Positions 1 to 10,400 of a DNA stretch of 64,000 bases are shown piece after piece. Numbering within the stretch: the stretch's first letter is position 1; each line of letters opens with the position of its first letter. Under the pieces are notes generated by a model. That model had not been told where the DNA came from and ran no database searches. It saw only the letters and a program-made list of their open reading frames with translations. The position numbers were made by a program, and so were the translations under genes. This DNA is from Leptolyngbya ohadii IS1 (GTDB lineage Bacteria; Cyanobacteriota; Cyanobacteriia; Elainellales; Elainellaceae), in contig NZ_NKFP01000001.1 of the NCBI RefSeq assembly GCF_002215035.1, forward strand, positions 555,501-619,500, given 5' to 3'.

Positions 1-1
1 G

Positions 2-673
2 ATCTACCTCATCTTCAATGAAGGCTATGCCGCGACCAAAGGAGATTCGATCGTGCGGGCAGACCTCTGCATTGAGGCAATTCGGCTGGGGCAACTGGTA
101 CGGCAATTGATGGCACCCCAATCCCCGTCTGAAGTCACAGCACTGGTGGCATTGATGTTGCTGCACGACTCGCGGCGAGATGCCCGTTTAGATGAAGCGG
201 GGGATTTGATTCTGCTGGAAGACCAGGATCGGAGCCGTTGGAACCATCCACAAATTGCGGAGGCGTTGCCCCTGGTGGAAGAAGCGTTGCGGAGTGGGAC
301 GGGGGTATATGCCCTACAAGCGGCGATCGCTGCCCTCCACTGCCAGGCAGTCCGTGCCAAAGCAACAGATTGGGCACAGATTGTACGGCTCTATGAGGTG
401 TTGGAACGCTTACAGCCTTCACCTATCGTCACCTTGAATCGAGCGGTGGCAATCGCAATGGCAGAAAGTCCTCAAGCGGCATTAGGTTTGATTGATCAAC
501 TTGCCCCAGAACTGGACAGCTACCATCTGTTTCACGCTACCCGTGCGGATTTGTTGCGGCGTGTTGGCGCATTAGAAGAAGCGACCCAGAGCTATACAAG
601 GGCACTGGAACAAGCTACTAATGACAGTGAGCGTCGGTTTCTGGAGCGTCGGCTGCGCGAATTTCAGCCTTAA
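2..673 (+). CDS. ECF RNA polymerase sigma factor, DUF6596 type, C-terminal part (5' truncated)
   Basis: The frame is open to the left window edge and ends at TAA 671-673, so this is the C-terminal ~223 residues. The visible start YLIFNEGY, followed by GD, RADLC and EAIRL, is the signature of the DUF6596 C-terminal extension of a subgroup of ECF sigma factors. Further on come ALMLLHDSRR and a helical, TPR-like tail ending in a run of Arg. Members carry sigma-70 regions 2 and 4 upstream (outside this window), with the extension thought to act in regulation. An internal GTG at 53 is not a credible start because the conserved motif begins before it. Partners often include a YCII-domain protein, which is not visible here. 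The family call is sound; target promoters are unknown. Confidence 0.8.
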   Translation: MYLIFNEGYAATKGDSIVRADLCIEAIRLGQLVRQLMAPQSPSEVTALVALMLLHDSRRDARLDEAGDLILLEDQDRSRWNHPQIAEALPLVEEALRSGTGVYALQAAIAALHCQAVRAKATDWAQIVRLYEVLERLQPSPIVTLNRAVAIAMAESPQAALGLIDQLAPELDSYHLFHATRADLLRRVGALEEATQSYTRALEQATNDSERRFLERRLREFQP

Positions 674-929
674 CGCAGCGGATTTTCAGTGCATTGGTCT
701 AAATTCCTTCACCTGAGCCATGCGATCGCTTCGATTTCTGAGGGGGGCACAGATGGAAGAATGCTGTGAAGCTCCCTTCCAGGTTCCAGGTCTGATGGGC
801 TAACGAATGCGGAGGACGTTCGTAATAGTCGCAATGGCTTGATTGGCAATCAGCAGCTTGAACAGCGGAAGACTATATTCTTCTGCGACGCAAGGCTATC
901 AGGAGCACCAGCAGGAGCAAGCCGCCGGT

Positions 930-3900
930 CTATAAGCCGTTACCAATCAAAATGAAAGGTGCCCAGTAGTAGGGATGGTTCAGGCGATCGCTCACCTCTG
1001 GAGATAGACCTGTGCGAATATCGCGGACGCCAATCGTCCCCCGTGATTCACCCACAACTGTCAGGTCTCCGGTAATTAATGCTTGCTGCGCCAGCTGTAA
1101 TGCCTCGGTTTTGGTTTTGCCGTTCTCCAGGGCAGTGTAGAAAGCGTTCATCAAAACCTGAGTGCCGCCATCGCTGACCTGCCAGAGTGAAGCAATTACC
1201 GCTTTCGCACCGCGATTCTGGAACTGATAGCCAAGTCCTAAAATCTGCTCTCCGTTGTTGTCAAAGCCGCCCAGCCCGGTTTCACAAGCGCTCAACACCA
1301 CCAGATCCACATTGTTTAACGTCCAGGTTTCGATATCCCGCAGGGTTGAACGATCGCCATTGCCAAACAGGATGAAAGACTGGGATGCATCACCAGGTAC
1401 GGCTGCCGCATGGGTGGCGAAGTGCAGAATATTAAATTGATTGAGTTCCGGTTCAATGGTATCCAGGCTAAAGTTTGCATCCATCAGCGTACTGATATTA
1501 GAAAGACTTGCAGCAAGCTGACTCACTTCTCGTCCGGCAAAAGGCAGTCCGGCAAAATTAACGGTACGCTCTCCGATCGGCACAGCATAAACAATGCTTT
1601 GATCCGCAAATGCGCCTGCTAGAATCCGAGGACGGATTGGAGGTTGGGCTGTCAATTCTTCCAGCGAAGCTGATGTGATGTTGTTGATGCGATAGCGTTG
1701 AATCAGCCAGTCCGCCCCGTCATGCAATGCTGCCAGCGGAACATAGCGAAGCTGACCGTCCGGGGCATAAATGATTGTTTTTGCATTGGCTCTGGCTAAA
1801 TCTGCTTCAATTGGCTCAATTAGCCAACGATAGAGCTGCCGTGCCGGCGTAACAGGATCAGAATTGGCATCATCTAACGCTGCACGGAAAGCAACAATTG
1901 CTCGATTCAACTCTGCCCGTCCAACACCTCGCACCGTTCGACGCAGCGGCGGTGAATCTGGGGTAGTAATGATGAGTTCGATGCGATCGTCTAGAATCAA
2001 GGGGTAGAGCAGAACGGCATCGAGGGCAGTAAGATTGTTTCTCAGGCGATCGAGTGCGCCTAGGGAGATTGTCTGATCCTGTGCTTCAAAACTCAATTGC
2101 TGAATGAGTTCCCGGATTTCCGGGCTGCGAGCAAACTCGCTAAAATCCTGGTTGAGTTCACGCTGAAGCTGAACAAGCTGCGATCTCCGCTGTTCTTCGG
2201 CTGGCGTTAGTTGTCCGGTGCTGTTTTTCTTCGCTTGGAGCTGCGCGAGTTCCTGCCCCAGTGCGATCGCATCCTGCTGCCGGGCGTTGTAGCGTTCCAG
2301 AATCATTTGTTCCTGGCGCAGGAACTCCATGCCGCTTTGGGTTTCACGGGTGCCTCGCACATCTCGCAGGTAATCATCCAGCTCCTGAACTTTAAGCAAA
2401 TCCAGAACCCGCTGCGCCTCCAAAACGCGATCCTGCTGCAACAGCAGATCGGCTAGTTTGCGATAGTTATTGGTAACTGAATCAGCATAGGATTGCTGCA
2501 AATCCTGGGATAGGTTTCTAATGTTGTCGCGAATTGACTCAATGGTATTCACAGACTGCTTTAAGAAGACAATCGCCAGTTCTACCTGATTCTGAGCCTC
2601 TAGAACATATCCGATGTTGCTTAGCACGGTTGCTCGCATTTCAGGGTTTTCAATTCTCCTGATAATGATGAGCGATTGCTGATAATAGTCCAGCGCCTGG
2701 GCGTACTGACCCGATGTTCGATAAGCTTCAGCCATATTATTCAATGCCACTGCCTCGGCAGAATAACCATCCGTTTCCCTGGCAATGACCAATGCCTGTT
2801 GATGATAATTCAATGCTTCCTCAGGCTGTCGGAGGCTGTCATAAACTGTGCCAATATTACTGAGCGCAATCCCCTCTCTAGTTCGCATTCCAATTTGTCT
2901 AACGAGCGCCAGTGCCTGCTGGTAGTAATTGAGTGCTTGCTCATAATTTTTTAGCTTTGAGTAAGCATAAGCCATATTGTTTAGCGAAGAAGCCTCCCCA
3001 GAGCGATCGCCAACTTCTCGATTTAGAGCCAGCGACTGCTGCTGATATTCAATAGCACGTTGATACTGCCCCAGGTTTGAGTACAGCGAACCCAGGTTTA
3101 TGAGAGAATTTGCTTCGCCACTGCGATTTCCAATCTCTTTCGCCGTTGCTAATGCCTGCTCATAGTAATGGAGTGCTTGAGCGTATTCTCCCTGCTCACT
3201 GTAAACTAATCCAATGCCATTGAAAAGATTGGCTTCACTGCCGCGTCTACCAATCTCTTTCGCGATCTGGATCGCTTGCTGATAATAAGCGATGGACTGT
3301 AAATAATCATCTTTATTCCTAAAAATTCCACCAATTCCGCTCAGTGTGCTAATTTGACCCGCCGAATCGCCGGTTTCCCGTTGAATTGCGAGTGCCTGCT
3401 GGTAATACTCCAATGCTTTGGAATACTGTCCCCATGAGTTGTAAACGCTGCCCACACTGCTGAGACTGATCGCCTGCCCAAACCGATCGCCAATTTCCTG
3501 CCGGATTGCAAGTGCCTGCTGGTAATACCTCAGTGCCTCAGAATACCTATTTTGGCTACTATAAACGCCCCCGATGCTGTTGAGACTGGTGGCTTGTCCT
3601 GGGCGATCGCCGATCTCCTGCTGAATTGCGAGTGCCTGCTGGTAATACTTCAGCGCCTCAGAGTATTGCCCCTGACTATCGTAAACGACCCCTACACGGT
3701 TAAGACTGGACGCTTGCCCCGATCGATCGCCGATTTGTTCTTGAATCTTTAGGGCGCGCTGGTAATAGTCCAACGCCTCGGCATTCTGTCCCCAAACATG
3801 GTAAATACCTCCAATGCCATTGAAGCTGATCGCTTCCCAAGCTCGGTTTTCCAGTGCCTGATGGATTGCAAAACCCTGCTGGTAATATTCTAATGCCCGC

Positions 3901-4922
3901 TGATACTGTCCTTGCCTGTCGTATAGCCCACCTATATTGGTGAGAGTAGTTCCTTCCCTTGCACGATTACCCACTTCTCGATGCACTGCTAATGCTTGCT
4001 GATAGTAATCTAAAGCTTGAGTAGTTTGACCTAATATACTGTAGGTCGCTCCAACGTTTGCCAGGCTTAACCCTTCCCAGGCTCGCATTCCCAGCGTTCT
4101 ACGAATAGCAAGAGCCTGCTGATGATACTCTAACGCCTGTCGATAGTCACCCTTTCGGTGATAGAGTACGCCCAAATCATTGAGAGTGTATGCCTCTCCC
4201 GCTAAATCGCCGACTTCCCGACGAATTATTAGGGCTTGTTCAAGAAATTTTAGGGCTTGTTCGTACTCTCCCAAAGACGAATAAACCACTCCAAAGTTAC
4301 TGATGGTATGACCTTCCCCTTGCCGATCGCCTACCTCTCTTCGAGTGATTAAAGCTTGCCGAAAGAAGTTAAGCGCTTCAGAATACTGTCCACGATTCCA
4401 GTGAACCAATCCAATGTTATTCAGCGTTGTACCTTCTCCAAATCGATCGCCCACTTCTCGCCGGATGATAAGTGCCTGTTGCAGATCCTCCATCGCCTGA
4501 GGAAACTCGCCAAGATTCCAGCGAACAAAGCCCATATTATCCAGCGTCGTGCCTTCCCCCTTGCGATCGCCGACTTGTCTACGCATCGCTAATGCCTGCT
4601 GAAGCAACTCCAACGCCTCAGATTGCTGACCCAGCATATTTTGGGTTTTCCCGATCCCGTCCAGAGCATCTGCCTCACCCCGACGATTTCCTGCCGCCTG
4701 ATACAGCTCAAATGCCCGCTGGAAGCTTTGCAGTGCCTCACGAAATTGGCTGCGGCTAAACTGTTGCCCTCCCTGCTCCAAAAGCCGCTCCGCTTCTGCT
4801 CTGCGAGTATCCGATACAGCCGTTTGAGCAACCGCAATCGCCTCACCGAGGGGCAAAATTCCGACCGTTGTGAAGGTGAGGACAGGGAGGAGAATAAGCA
4901 GGAATCGAATTGGGAGATGCAT
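930..4922 (-). CDS. Exported TPR-CHAT (caspase-like) protein, 1330 aa
   Basis: The ATG at 4922 starts a hydrophobic N-terminus (MHLPIRFLLILLPVLTF, then a likely Ala-rich cleavage site near AIAVAQ), so a Sec signal peptide is likely. About 19 tetratricopeptide repeats of 40 residues follow (roughly residues 40-800). They are very similar to one another, with the recurrent pattern EALxYYQQALAIxxxIGDR. A coiled region (roughly 820-960) leads into a C-terminal CHAT domain. It has His1171 in the HFATHA motif and Cys1213 in SACETG, followed by ASLW and the terminal WAPFILIGNGL. CHAT is a caspase-fold peptidase domain; the His/Cys pair is intact, so activity is plausible. In other systems TPRs bind partners or act as the switch. 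A second, larger paralogue is at 7474-13497. The substrate is unknown. Confidence 0.93.
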   Translation of the reverse strand: MHLPIRFLLILLPVLTFTTVGILPLGEAIAVAQTAVSDTRRAEAERLLEQGGQQFSRSQFREALQSFQRAFELYQAAGNRRGEADALDGIGKTQNMLGQQSEALELLQQALAMRRQVGDRKGEGTTLDNMGFVRWNLGEFPQAMEDLQQALIIRREVGDRFGEGTTLNNIGLVHWNRGQYSEALNFFRQALITRREVGDRQGEGHTISNFGVVYSSLGEYEQALKFLEQALIIRREVGDLAGEAYTLNDLGVLYHRKGDYRQALEYHQQALAIRRTLGMRAWEGLSLANVGATYSILGQTTQALDYYQQALAVHREVGNRAREGTTLTNIGGLYDRQGQYQRALEYYQQGFAIHQALENRAWEAISFNGIGGIYHVWGQNAEALDYYQRALKIQEQIGDRSGQASSLNRVGVVYDSQGQYSEALKYYQQALAIQQEIGDRPGQATSLNSIGGVYSSQNRYSEALRYYQQALAIRQEIGDRFGQAISLSSVGSVYNSWGQYSKALEYYQQALAIQRETGDSAGQISTLSGIGGIFRNKDDYLQSIAYYQQAIQIAKEIGRRGSEANLFNGIGLVYSEQGEYAQALHYYEQALATAKEIGNRSGEANSLINLGSLYSNLGQYQRAIEYQQQSLALNREVGDRSGEASSLNNMAYAYSKLKNYEQALNYYQQALALVRQIGMRTREGIALSNIGTVYDSLRQPEEALNYHQQALVIARETDGYSAEAVALNNMAEAYRTSGQYAQALDYYQQSLIIIRRIENPEMRATVLSNIGYVLEAQNQVELAIVFLKQSVNTIESIRDNIRNLSQDLQQSYADSVTNNYRKLADLLLQQDRVLEAQRVLDLLKVQELDDYLRDVRGTRETQSGMEFLRQEQMILERYNARQQDAIALGQELAQLQAKKNSTGQLTPAEEQRRSQLVQLQRELNQDFSEFARSPEIRELIQQLSFEAQDQTISLGALDRLRNNLTALDAVLLYPLILDDRIELIITTPDSPPLRRTVRGVGRAELNRAIVAFRAALDDANSDPVTPARQLYRWLIEPIEADLARANAKTIIYAPDGQLRYVPLAALHDGADWLIQRYRINNITSASLEELTAQPPIRPRILAGAFADQSIVYAVPIGERTVNFAGLPFAGREVSQLAASLSNISTLMDANFSLDTIEPELNQFNILHFATHAAAVPGDASQSFILFGNGDRSTLRDIETWTLNNVDLVVLSACETGLGGFDNNGEQILGLGYQFQNRGAKAVIASLWQVSDGGTQVLMNAFYTALENGKTKTEALQLAQQALITGDLTVVGESRGTIGVRDIRTGLSPEVSDRLNHPYYWAPFILIGNGL

Positions 4923-5000
4923 AGGGTGATTTGCGGGGTGAATCAGCGTTAAATATTTGGAAATAAGGAATCGATCGCGTCATGAAAGAAGATCAGCCTA

Positions 5001-5096
5001 TCACAAGCTACTGCCGATGAGAATGAAGGGTGCCCAGCCGTGGGGAGAGTTGAGCCGATCGCGGGCACTAGAGGGTAAACAGCATAGAATGCAGCC
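5001..5096 (-). pseudogene. Relic of a CHAT C-terminus, in frame behind the protease stop codon
   Basis: Directly after the TAG of the upstream protease gene, in the same frame, the minus strand encodes about 31 residues up to TGA at 5003-5001. The last 20 read RDRLN, SPHG, WAPFILIG, SSL. The C-termini of the two complete CHAT proteins in this window read DRLNHPYYWAPFILIGNGL and DRLSHPYYWAPFILIGNGL, so the match is direct. No start codon or RBS serves this stretch. It is best seen as what remains of a third CHAT gene, or of a protease-CHAT fusion after loss of the middle and gain of a stop. The likeness is seen in the sequence; the history is inferred. Confidence 0.75.
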
Positions 5097-6044
5097 CTAG
5101 CGGACTTTAGCTTGAAGCTGTTCCACGATGCGCGAGATTTTAGTGGCAAAGTTGACAATGCCTGCGCCAGAAGCCGGATCTGCCCATTCTGAAGAATTAA
5201 CGGCGACGATCGTGTATTGGTCATCAATCAAAGCCAGGATAGGTCCGCCGGAAGAACCGCCCGTTGTATCGCAGTTGTGACGCAGCACACTGTCATTGAC
5301 GCTGCCGAGAATGCTGCATCCTTCATGGGCACTTGCCGTTGCTCCCGGATTACTGGCAGGAAAATCGCCTGAATAGCCAACCATAATGAACTGCTCCGGG
5401 TTGTTAATCAGCACAGGGAGGGGGAGAGCCTGCCAGCCAATCGTCCCGTATTTCTCGCCCAGCGGTTTGTCGAGCTGCAAAAATGCCCAATCGTCCGGGT
5501 GGGGTGGCTCGTTACTATCGCGAAAATCTGTTCCTGCCAAAAGGTCAATGGCATTGGCACGATCGTCTTCATCCTTTAGCCTGCCATCAATCAGGTTGGG
5601 CGCAAACCGAATATTTTGAAACAGTCTCCCCGTATCTGGATTGACAGCACAGTGGGCATTGGTCAGCACAATATCCGGCTTAACCAGCGTTCCGGTGCAG
5701 ATGTAGCCGTCTCCATTCTCGTCCTGAAACTCAACCCGACCGATCGCCGACCAGGGATAGCTGCGGCTAATGACAGGCAAACGATCATCGCCCCGAATTA
5801 CACCGCGAGTCCCTTCTAGCGGATTTTCAGAGCGGGACAGCCCTGCCGGAACAGACGACACTAAATCCACCCCTGCCCTAAATTCAGCGAGAATCGACTG
5901 ACCATTGGATAGGGAAATTAAAGGAATTTGGGCGATCGCCGGAGCCAGGATTGAACCAGAAAAAATAGAACTCCAGAAAACAAAGGCGAAAATTCCAAAT
6001 AGGAAGGATAGAAGAAACTTGAAAAACTCGATTTTTCGCTGCAT
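5097..6044 (-). CDS. Secreted trypsin-like (S1 family) serine protease
   Basis: A 315-residue product if started at ATG 6044; the longer frame to 6059 would need a TTG. The N-terminus (FKFLLSFLFGIFAFVFW, then SILAPAIAQ) is a signal peptide or anchor, so the enzyme acts outside the cytoplasm. The chymotrypsin-fold triad is clear: His131 in LTNAHC, Asp185 in DDWAFLQLD and Ser265 in TGGSSGGP. Cys258 and Cys243 near the Ser loop may form a disulfide. The layout resembles the V8/Glu-specific branch of S1 proteases rather than HtrA, and no PDZ domain follows. The gene ends at TAG 5099-5097, after which a CHAT-like tail continues in frame. Cyanobacteria often encode trypsin-like and CHAT domains together, so the setting fits a shared extracytoplasmic proteolytic role (inference). 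Confidence 0.9.
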   Translation of the reverse strand: MQRKIEFFKFLLSFLFGIFAFVFWSSIFSGSILAPAIAQIPLISLSNGQSILAEFRAGVDLVSSVPAGLSRSENPLEGTRGVIRGDDRLPVISRSYPWSAIGRVEFQDENGDGYICTGTLVKPDIVLTNAHCAVNPDTGRLFQNIRFAPNLIDGRLKDEDDRANAIDLLAGTDFRDSNEPPHPDDWAFLQLDKPLGEKYGTIGWQALPLPVLINNPEQFIMVGYSGDFPASNPGATASAHEGCSILGSVNDSVLRHNCDTTGGSSGGPILALIDDQYTIVAVNSSEWADPASGAGIVNFATKISRIVEQLQAKVR

Positions 6045-6290
6045 GTTTCCAATTTCCAAGAAATTTGATTTTTAGGTGAGGGTCTGGGGATTGAGCATCA
6101 GTGCCACAACCTGAAAACGATCGCTCGAACGGGCTGTGCCAGCAGCTTTGTTCCAACAGATAGCTGACAGTCCATCATGCGCCTCCTGGGGAGGTAAGGA
6201 TGAATCGAAGCCGCAGAACTTTCTACCGCTGCTGTCACTTATTCAGCCGCCGATTGAGGGTATGCAGTGCGCGTAGGCATTCCTGAATTG

Positions 6291-6368
6291 TTCAACGTGC
6301 CAAAATTATTTCAACGTGCCGAATTTGTTCAACGTGCCAATTTAACGTGCCGAAATGTTCAGCGTGCC
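6291..6368. repeat. Five spaced copies of AACGTGCC in the gap between the RTX and protease genes
   Basis: The 350-base gap 6045-6394 has no gene. It holds five copies of (TTC)AACGTGCC, with starts near 6291, 6310, 6328, 6343 and 6357; the last copy reads AGCGTGCC. Copies are 14-19 bases apart. Because the RTX gene is transcribed leftward and ends at 6395, the array lies in its 3' flank and upstream of the protease. It could be a slippage-made tandem repeat or a set of protein-binding sites. The same word followed by GCC occurs once more near 16524. Confidence 0.6.
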
Positions 6369-6394
6369 ACCTTCTGCCAATCGTCGCTCTCTCA

Positions 6395-7279
6395 CTATGC
6401 CCCAAGGAAATTGCCTGCAACCTGACCGGATGCCACGCGGAACGTACCGGACGGCAATCTGATAAATGAGGTGGTGCGAACATCGGCAACCAAATCGCGA
6501 ACGCCATTGCGAACCACAAACAAATCAAATCCCGCTCCATCCCGCTGCGCCTGATACACATCGCCTGCGCCAAGCTGAATCAGATCATTTGAGCTAAAGT
6601 CGCTGATAATGGCATAGTCGCTGACTCCACCGTTGCGATAGTAGGAACCGCCGCGATCGCCCAGCACAAATCCATCTGCGCCCGCATCCCCCCGCAGCAG
6701 ATCAATTTCCCGGTTGCCCCGGAACGCGCTGCTCGTCCCATTGAGAATGTCAATTCCTGCACCGCCTACGAGAGAGTCATTGCCGCCGCTCCCCGTCAAA
6801 ACATCGTCACCGCTGAAACCGTCAATAAAATTGGCTCTGCTGTTGCCCGTAATCGTATCCCGGTTCACCGTGCCTCGCGCATTCACAAAATTCTCGACCG
6901 TAAAGGTAACGCTGCCCACCCCCGGCAGATTATTGACCGTCAGCCGATTCGCACTCAGGTCAATATTGAACGATGCAAATCCTCGACCAACCGCACCATC
7001 GATCGTATTTGCCTGTCCCGCTGTGCCAACAATGCGTTCAACGGAGAAGTCGAGGCGATCGGTTCCCAAGCCATTCTTGCTAATCACTCCCCCCGGCAGG
7101 ATAATGACAGCCCGACCTAATCCGCTGTAATCTACCGTATCAAATCCCGCACCGCCCGACATAAAGTCGTTGCCTGCAAAGCCGCGCAGGGTATCATTGC
7201 CCCCCAGTCCATACAGCTCATTATTACTATTCGTACCAAAAACAAACTCAGAATTATTCGTGCCGACTACAACTGCCAT
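6395..7279 (-). CDS. RTX-type calcium-binding protein, 294 aa
   Basis: The protein starts MAVVVGTNNSEFVFG and soon shows nonapeptide-type turns (GLGGNDTLRG, GNDFMSGGAG, later GGNDSLVGGAG and DLLRGDAG). These are parallel beta-roll calcium-binding repeats of the RTX/hemolysin type, in two short clusters near residues 15-50 and 155-215. A beta-rich segment (roughly 50-150) lies between them. The C-terminus ends in hydrophobic and polar residues without charge, as in type I secretion signals, and there is no N-terminal signal peptide. Cyanobacteria encode many such proteins as surface or exoproteins. No TolC or dedicated RTX exporter is adjacent. Whether the peptide exporter upstream handles it is unknown and not suggested by family knowledge. 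Confidence 0.85.
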   Translation of the reverse strand: MAVVVGTNNSEFVFGTNSNNELYGLGGNDTLRGFAGNDFMSGGAGFDTVDYSGLGRAVIILPGGVISKNGLGTDRLDFSVERIVGTAGQANTIDGAVGRGFASFNIDLSANRLTVNNLPGVGSVTFTVENFVNARGTVNRDTITGNSRANFIDGFSGDDVLTGSGGNDSLVGGAGIDILNGTSSAFRGNREIDLLRGDAGADGFVLGDRGGSYYRNGGVSDYAIISDFSSNDLIQLGAGDVYQAQRDGAGFDLFVVRNGVRDLVADVRTTSFIRLPSGTFRVASGQVAGNFLGA

Positions 7280-7473
7280 AGTGCTATTGTCCTGAGATAG
7301 ATAAGTGATGTTCAGGTGAATACGGCGTGAAATAGGAAGAGATGCTTTTTGCAGCTACCGCGTCTATTTCAGTACATTCACTGATATCTATCGGACACAA
7401 AACGCAACCTATGCAGTTTGAGAATCCAATTCAGAAAAGATCGGTGTATTTAAAACAAAATGGTTAGACCGAT

Positions 7474-10400
7474 CTACAAACCATTGCCAATTAGAATAAA
7501 CGGTGCCCAGTAGTAAGGATGACTCAGCCGATCGTTGACGCTACGCGGCAAACCTCTGCGAATATCGCGGACTCCGATCGTGCCTCGGACTTCTCCGATC
7601 GCCGTAAAGTTTCCCGTAATCATGGCTTGCTGTGCCAGTTGCAGTGCCTCGGCTTTGGTTTTACCGTTTTGCAGAGCCGTATAGAAAGCGTTCATCAAAA
7701 CCTGAGTGCCCCCATCGCTGACCTGCCAGAGAGAGGCGATCGCTGCCCTTGCCCCGGCTCGCTGCATTTGATAGCCAAAGCCCAGAATTTCAATGCCGCT
7801 GCCCAGTTCGGCTTCTCCCACTGCGGTTTCACAGGCACTCAGCACCACCAAGTCTGTATTGGTGATGTTCCAGCGGCGAATATCCCTGGTATTCATTTTT
7901 TGACCGTCGCCCAGCACAATAAATGATTCCTCCGGCTGTCCCTGCACAAAGGCGGCGTGGGTTGCCAGGTGAACGATCGGGAAGAGGCGCATCTGGGACA
8001 CGATGCTGGGATTAAATGCCTGATTTAAAACAACTTCTGTACCGGGAACGGTGGCGGCTAAGGTTTCCACTTCGGTTCCGGCGTAGGGCAGATCGCGAAA
8101 CTGGAACGATCGATCGCCCACGGGAAAAGTAAAGCTACACTGCACACAGGCGGCTGCCAAAATGTTGAAGCCGTTGGTTTGGCGATAGGTGGGCTGAGCG
8201 TCAAAATCGGTGAGGGAGGCGGCAGTAATATTGGTCACAGCAAAACGTTCTGCCAGCCATTTGTTACCGTCGTGCAGAGCAGTGAGGGGAAGGTAGCGCA
8301 GTGCGCCATCAGGGGCATAGATAATCGTTCTGGCGTCTGCGGCTTCAAGCTGGGATTCGATCGGCTCAATCAAATAACGGTAAAGCTGGTGGGCAATCGG
8401 CTGGATGTTGCTGGTGGGATCTTTTAATGCCTGTCCCATCTGCACAATCAGGCGGTTTAGCTCGATCGCAGAAACTTCAACGGGCTGACGAATCGGCGGA
8501 GCATTGGGCGTGACGAGAACCAGTTCCAGTCGATCCTCCAGAATCAGGGGATACAGGAGAACCGCATTTTGATTCAGGTTTCGCAGGTTTTCCTGAAGTG
8601 CCTGTAGCTGTTCCAGTTCAATTCCCTGCCCGTGTGCGGTTTGCTGAAGCTGCTGAATCGCCGTCTGGATTTCTGGATAGTCGATAAAGTCGTAGAAGCG
8701 AGTGAGGATAGTGCCCTGGCGATCGTTCAGTTCCGTTAGCCGCGCCTGCTCTGCCGGAGTCAGCGGATTCGATCGCGCCTTTTCCTGCAATCGTGCCAGT
8801 TCTTCCCCATCTTGTACGGCGGTTTGATAGAGGTCGAGAATGCGCTGCTCCGGTCGCCAGTAGTCTACGCCCGATTCCGTTTGCCCGCTGCGCTGCACGT
8901 CTTGCAGATAGTCATCGAGTTCCTGCACTTTGAGCAAATCTAAAACTCGCTGCGCTTCTAAAACGCGATTCTCTTGCAGCAACAGATCGGCAAGCTGGCG
9001 ATAGCGATCGCTCATCGTTTCCACATAGGACTGCTGCTGGTCACGGGGGAGAGTTCGCAGACGGGCACGAATTTCTTCCGTGATATTAATCGACTGTTTG
9101 TAAAAGACGATCGCCAGTTCCGGCTGGCTGCGCTGCGATAAAATTTGCCCCAGATCGGCGAGTGCCTGTGCTTCGGCAGCAGGATTTTCGATCTGTCGCG
9201 CAATCACCAAAGACTGCTGAAGGGATTCGATCGCCTTTTCTATATTGCCCTGACGGGCGTAGGCTAATCCCAACCCGTTTAGCGTTGTTCCCTCAGCGGG
9301 TAGAATACCGATGTCCTGCTGCGTCTTGAGTGCCTGTTCCAGTAAAGCGATCGCTTCCTCAGATTTGCCCTGCTGCTCATACACCCGTCCAACTGCCTGA
9401 AGCAGTGCAGCTTCGTCGGCAACCGCACCCATTTCGCGGGCGATCGTCAGAGCTTGCTGATAGGTTTCCAGTGCCTCCGGTAATTTTTCCTGTTTGCGCT
9501 GGGTGGCGGCGATCGCACTCAGGAGACTCATTTCACTGGAGCGTTCACCGATATTACGGCTCAGCTGTAACGCCTGCTGATAGAGTTCCAGTGCCCTGCC
9601 ATACTGTCCCAGGTTGTAGTGCAGCCAGCCTAATCCAATCAGATCATTAATTTCCCCGCTGCGGCTACCGATCGCCTGACGAATCATAAGTGCCTGCTGG
9701 TAGAGTTCAAATGCCTTGGGATAATCGGTCTGGTAATCGTAAAGCACCGCCAGGTTGCTGAGGATCACTGCCTCCAGATCCCGTTCCTGCGTTGTGCGGG
9801 CAATCTCTAACGCCTGCTGATACTGCGCTAACGCCTCACCGTATCGTCCCTGACTGGTATAAATTCCCGCAATATTGTTCAGGTCAGCCCCAACGCTTTC
9901 TCCCAACCGCTGAGTGATTTCTAAGCCCTGCTGATAGGTGGTCAGCGCAAGACTTAAATTCCCCTGGGATTCAGAAACGGCGGCAATATTGCTCAAAACC
10001 GCTGCTTCGATCGAAGGTTCCTGGATTTCTCGCGCCAGAGCCAGCGATCGCCGATAATACTCCAGTGCTTTGGGATATTGTCCCTGTCGGTCATAAATTC
10101 TGCCAACGCTATTGAGGGCATAGGTTTGCTGGGCGCGGGTTCCCAATTCTTCTGCCAGAGCCAGCGATCGCTGTGCGTAATCTAGCGATCGGGCGTAATC
10201 GCCCATCGGTTCATAGACATTCGCAATATTGTTGAGCGTCGTCCCCACTTCTGCCCGGTTGCCGATCGTCTGATAAATTTGCAGCGATCGCTGATAAAAT
10301 TCCAGTGCCTTCGGATAATCGGACAGATTATCGTAAATGTCTCCCAAATTATTCAAAGCAGCCCCTTCAACCGAACGAACGCCAAGCGCCTGAGCAATTT

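Noticed and set aside
25..422. Minus-strand open frames over the sigma factor gene
   Set aside because: They mirror the strongly coding plus strand and show no family likeness.
4949..5227. Minus-strand frame starting MMTNTRSSPL
   Set aside because: It overlaps the protease 3' end in another frame. The CHAT-like tail in the protease frame explains this DNA better.
6714..7130. Plus-strand frame of 138 codons
   Set aside because: Antisense shadow of the RTX gene; composition mirrors the Gly/Asp repeats.
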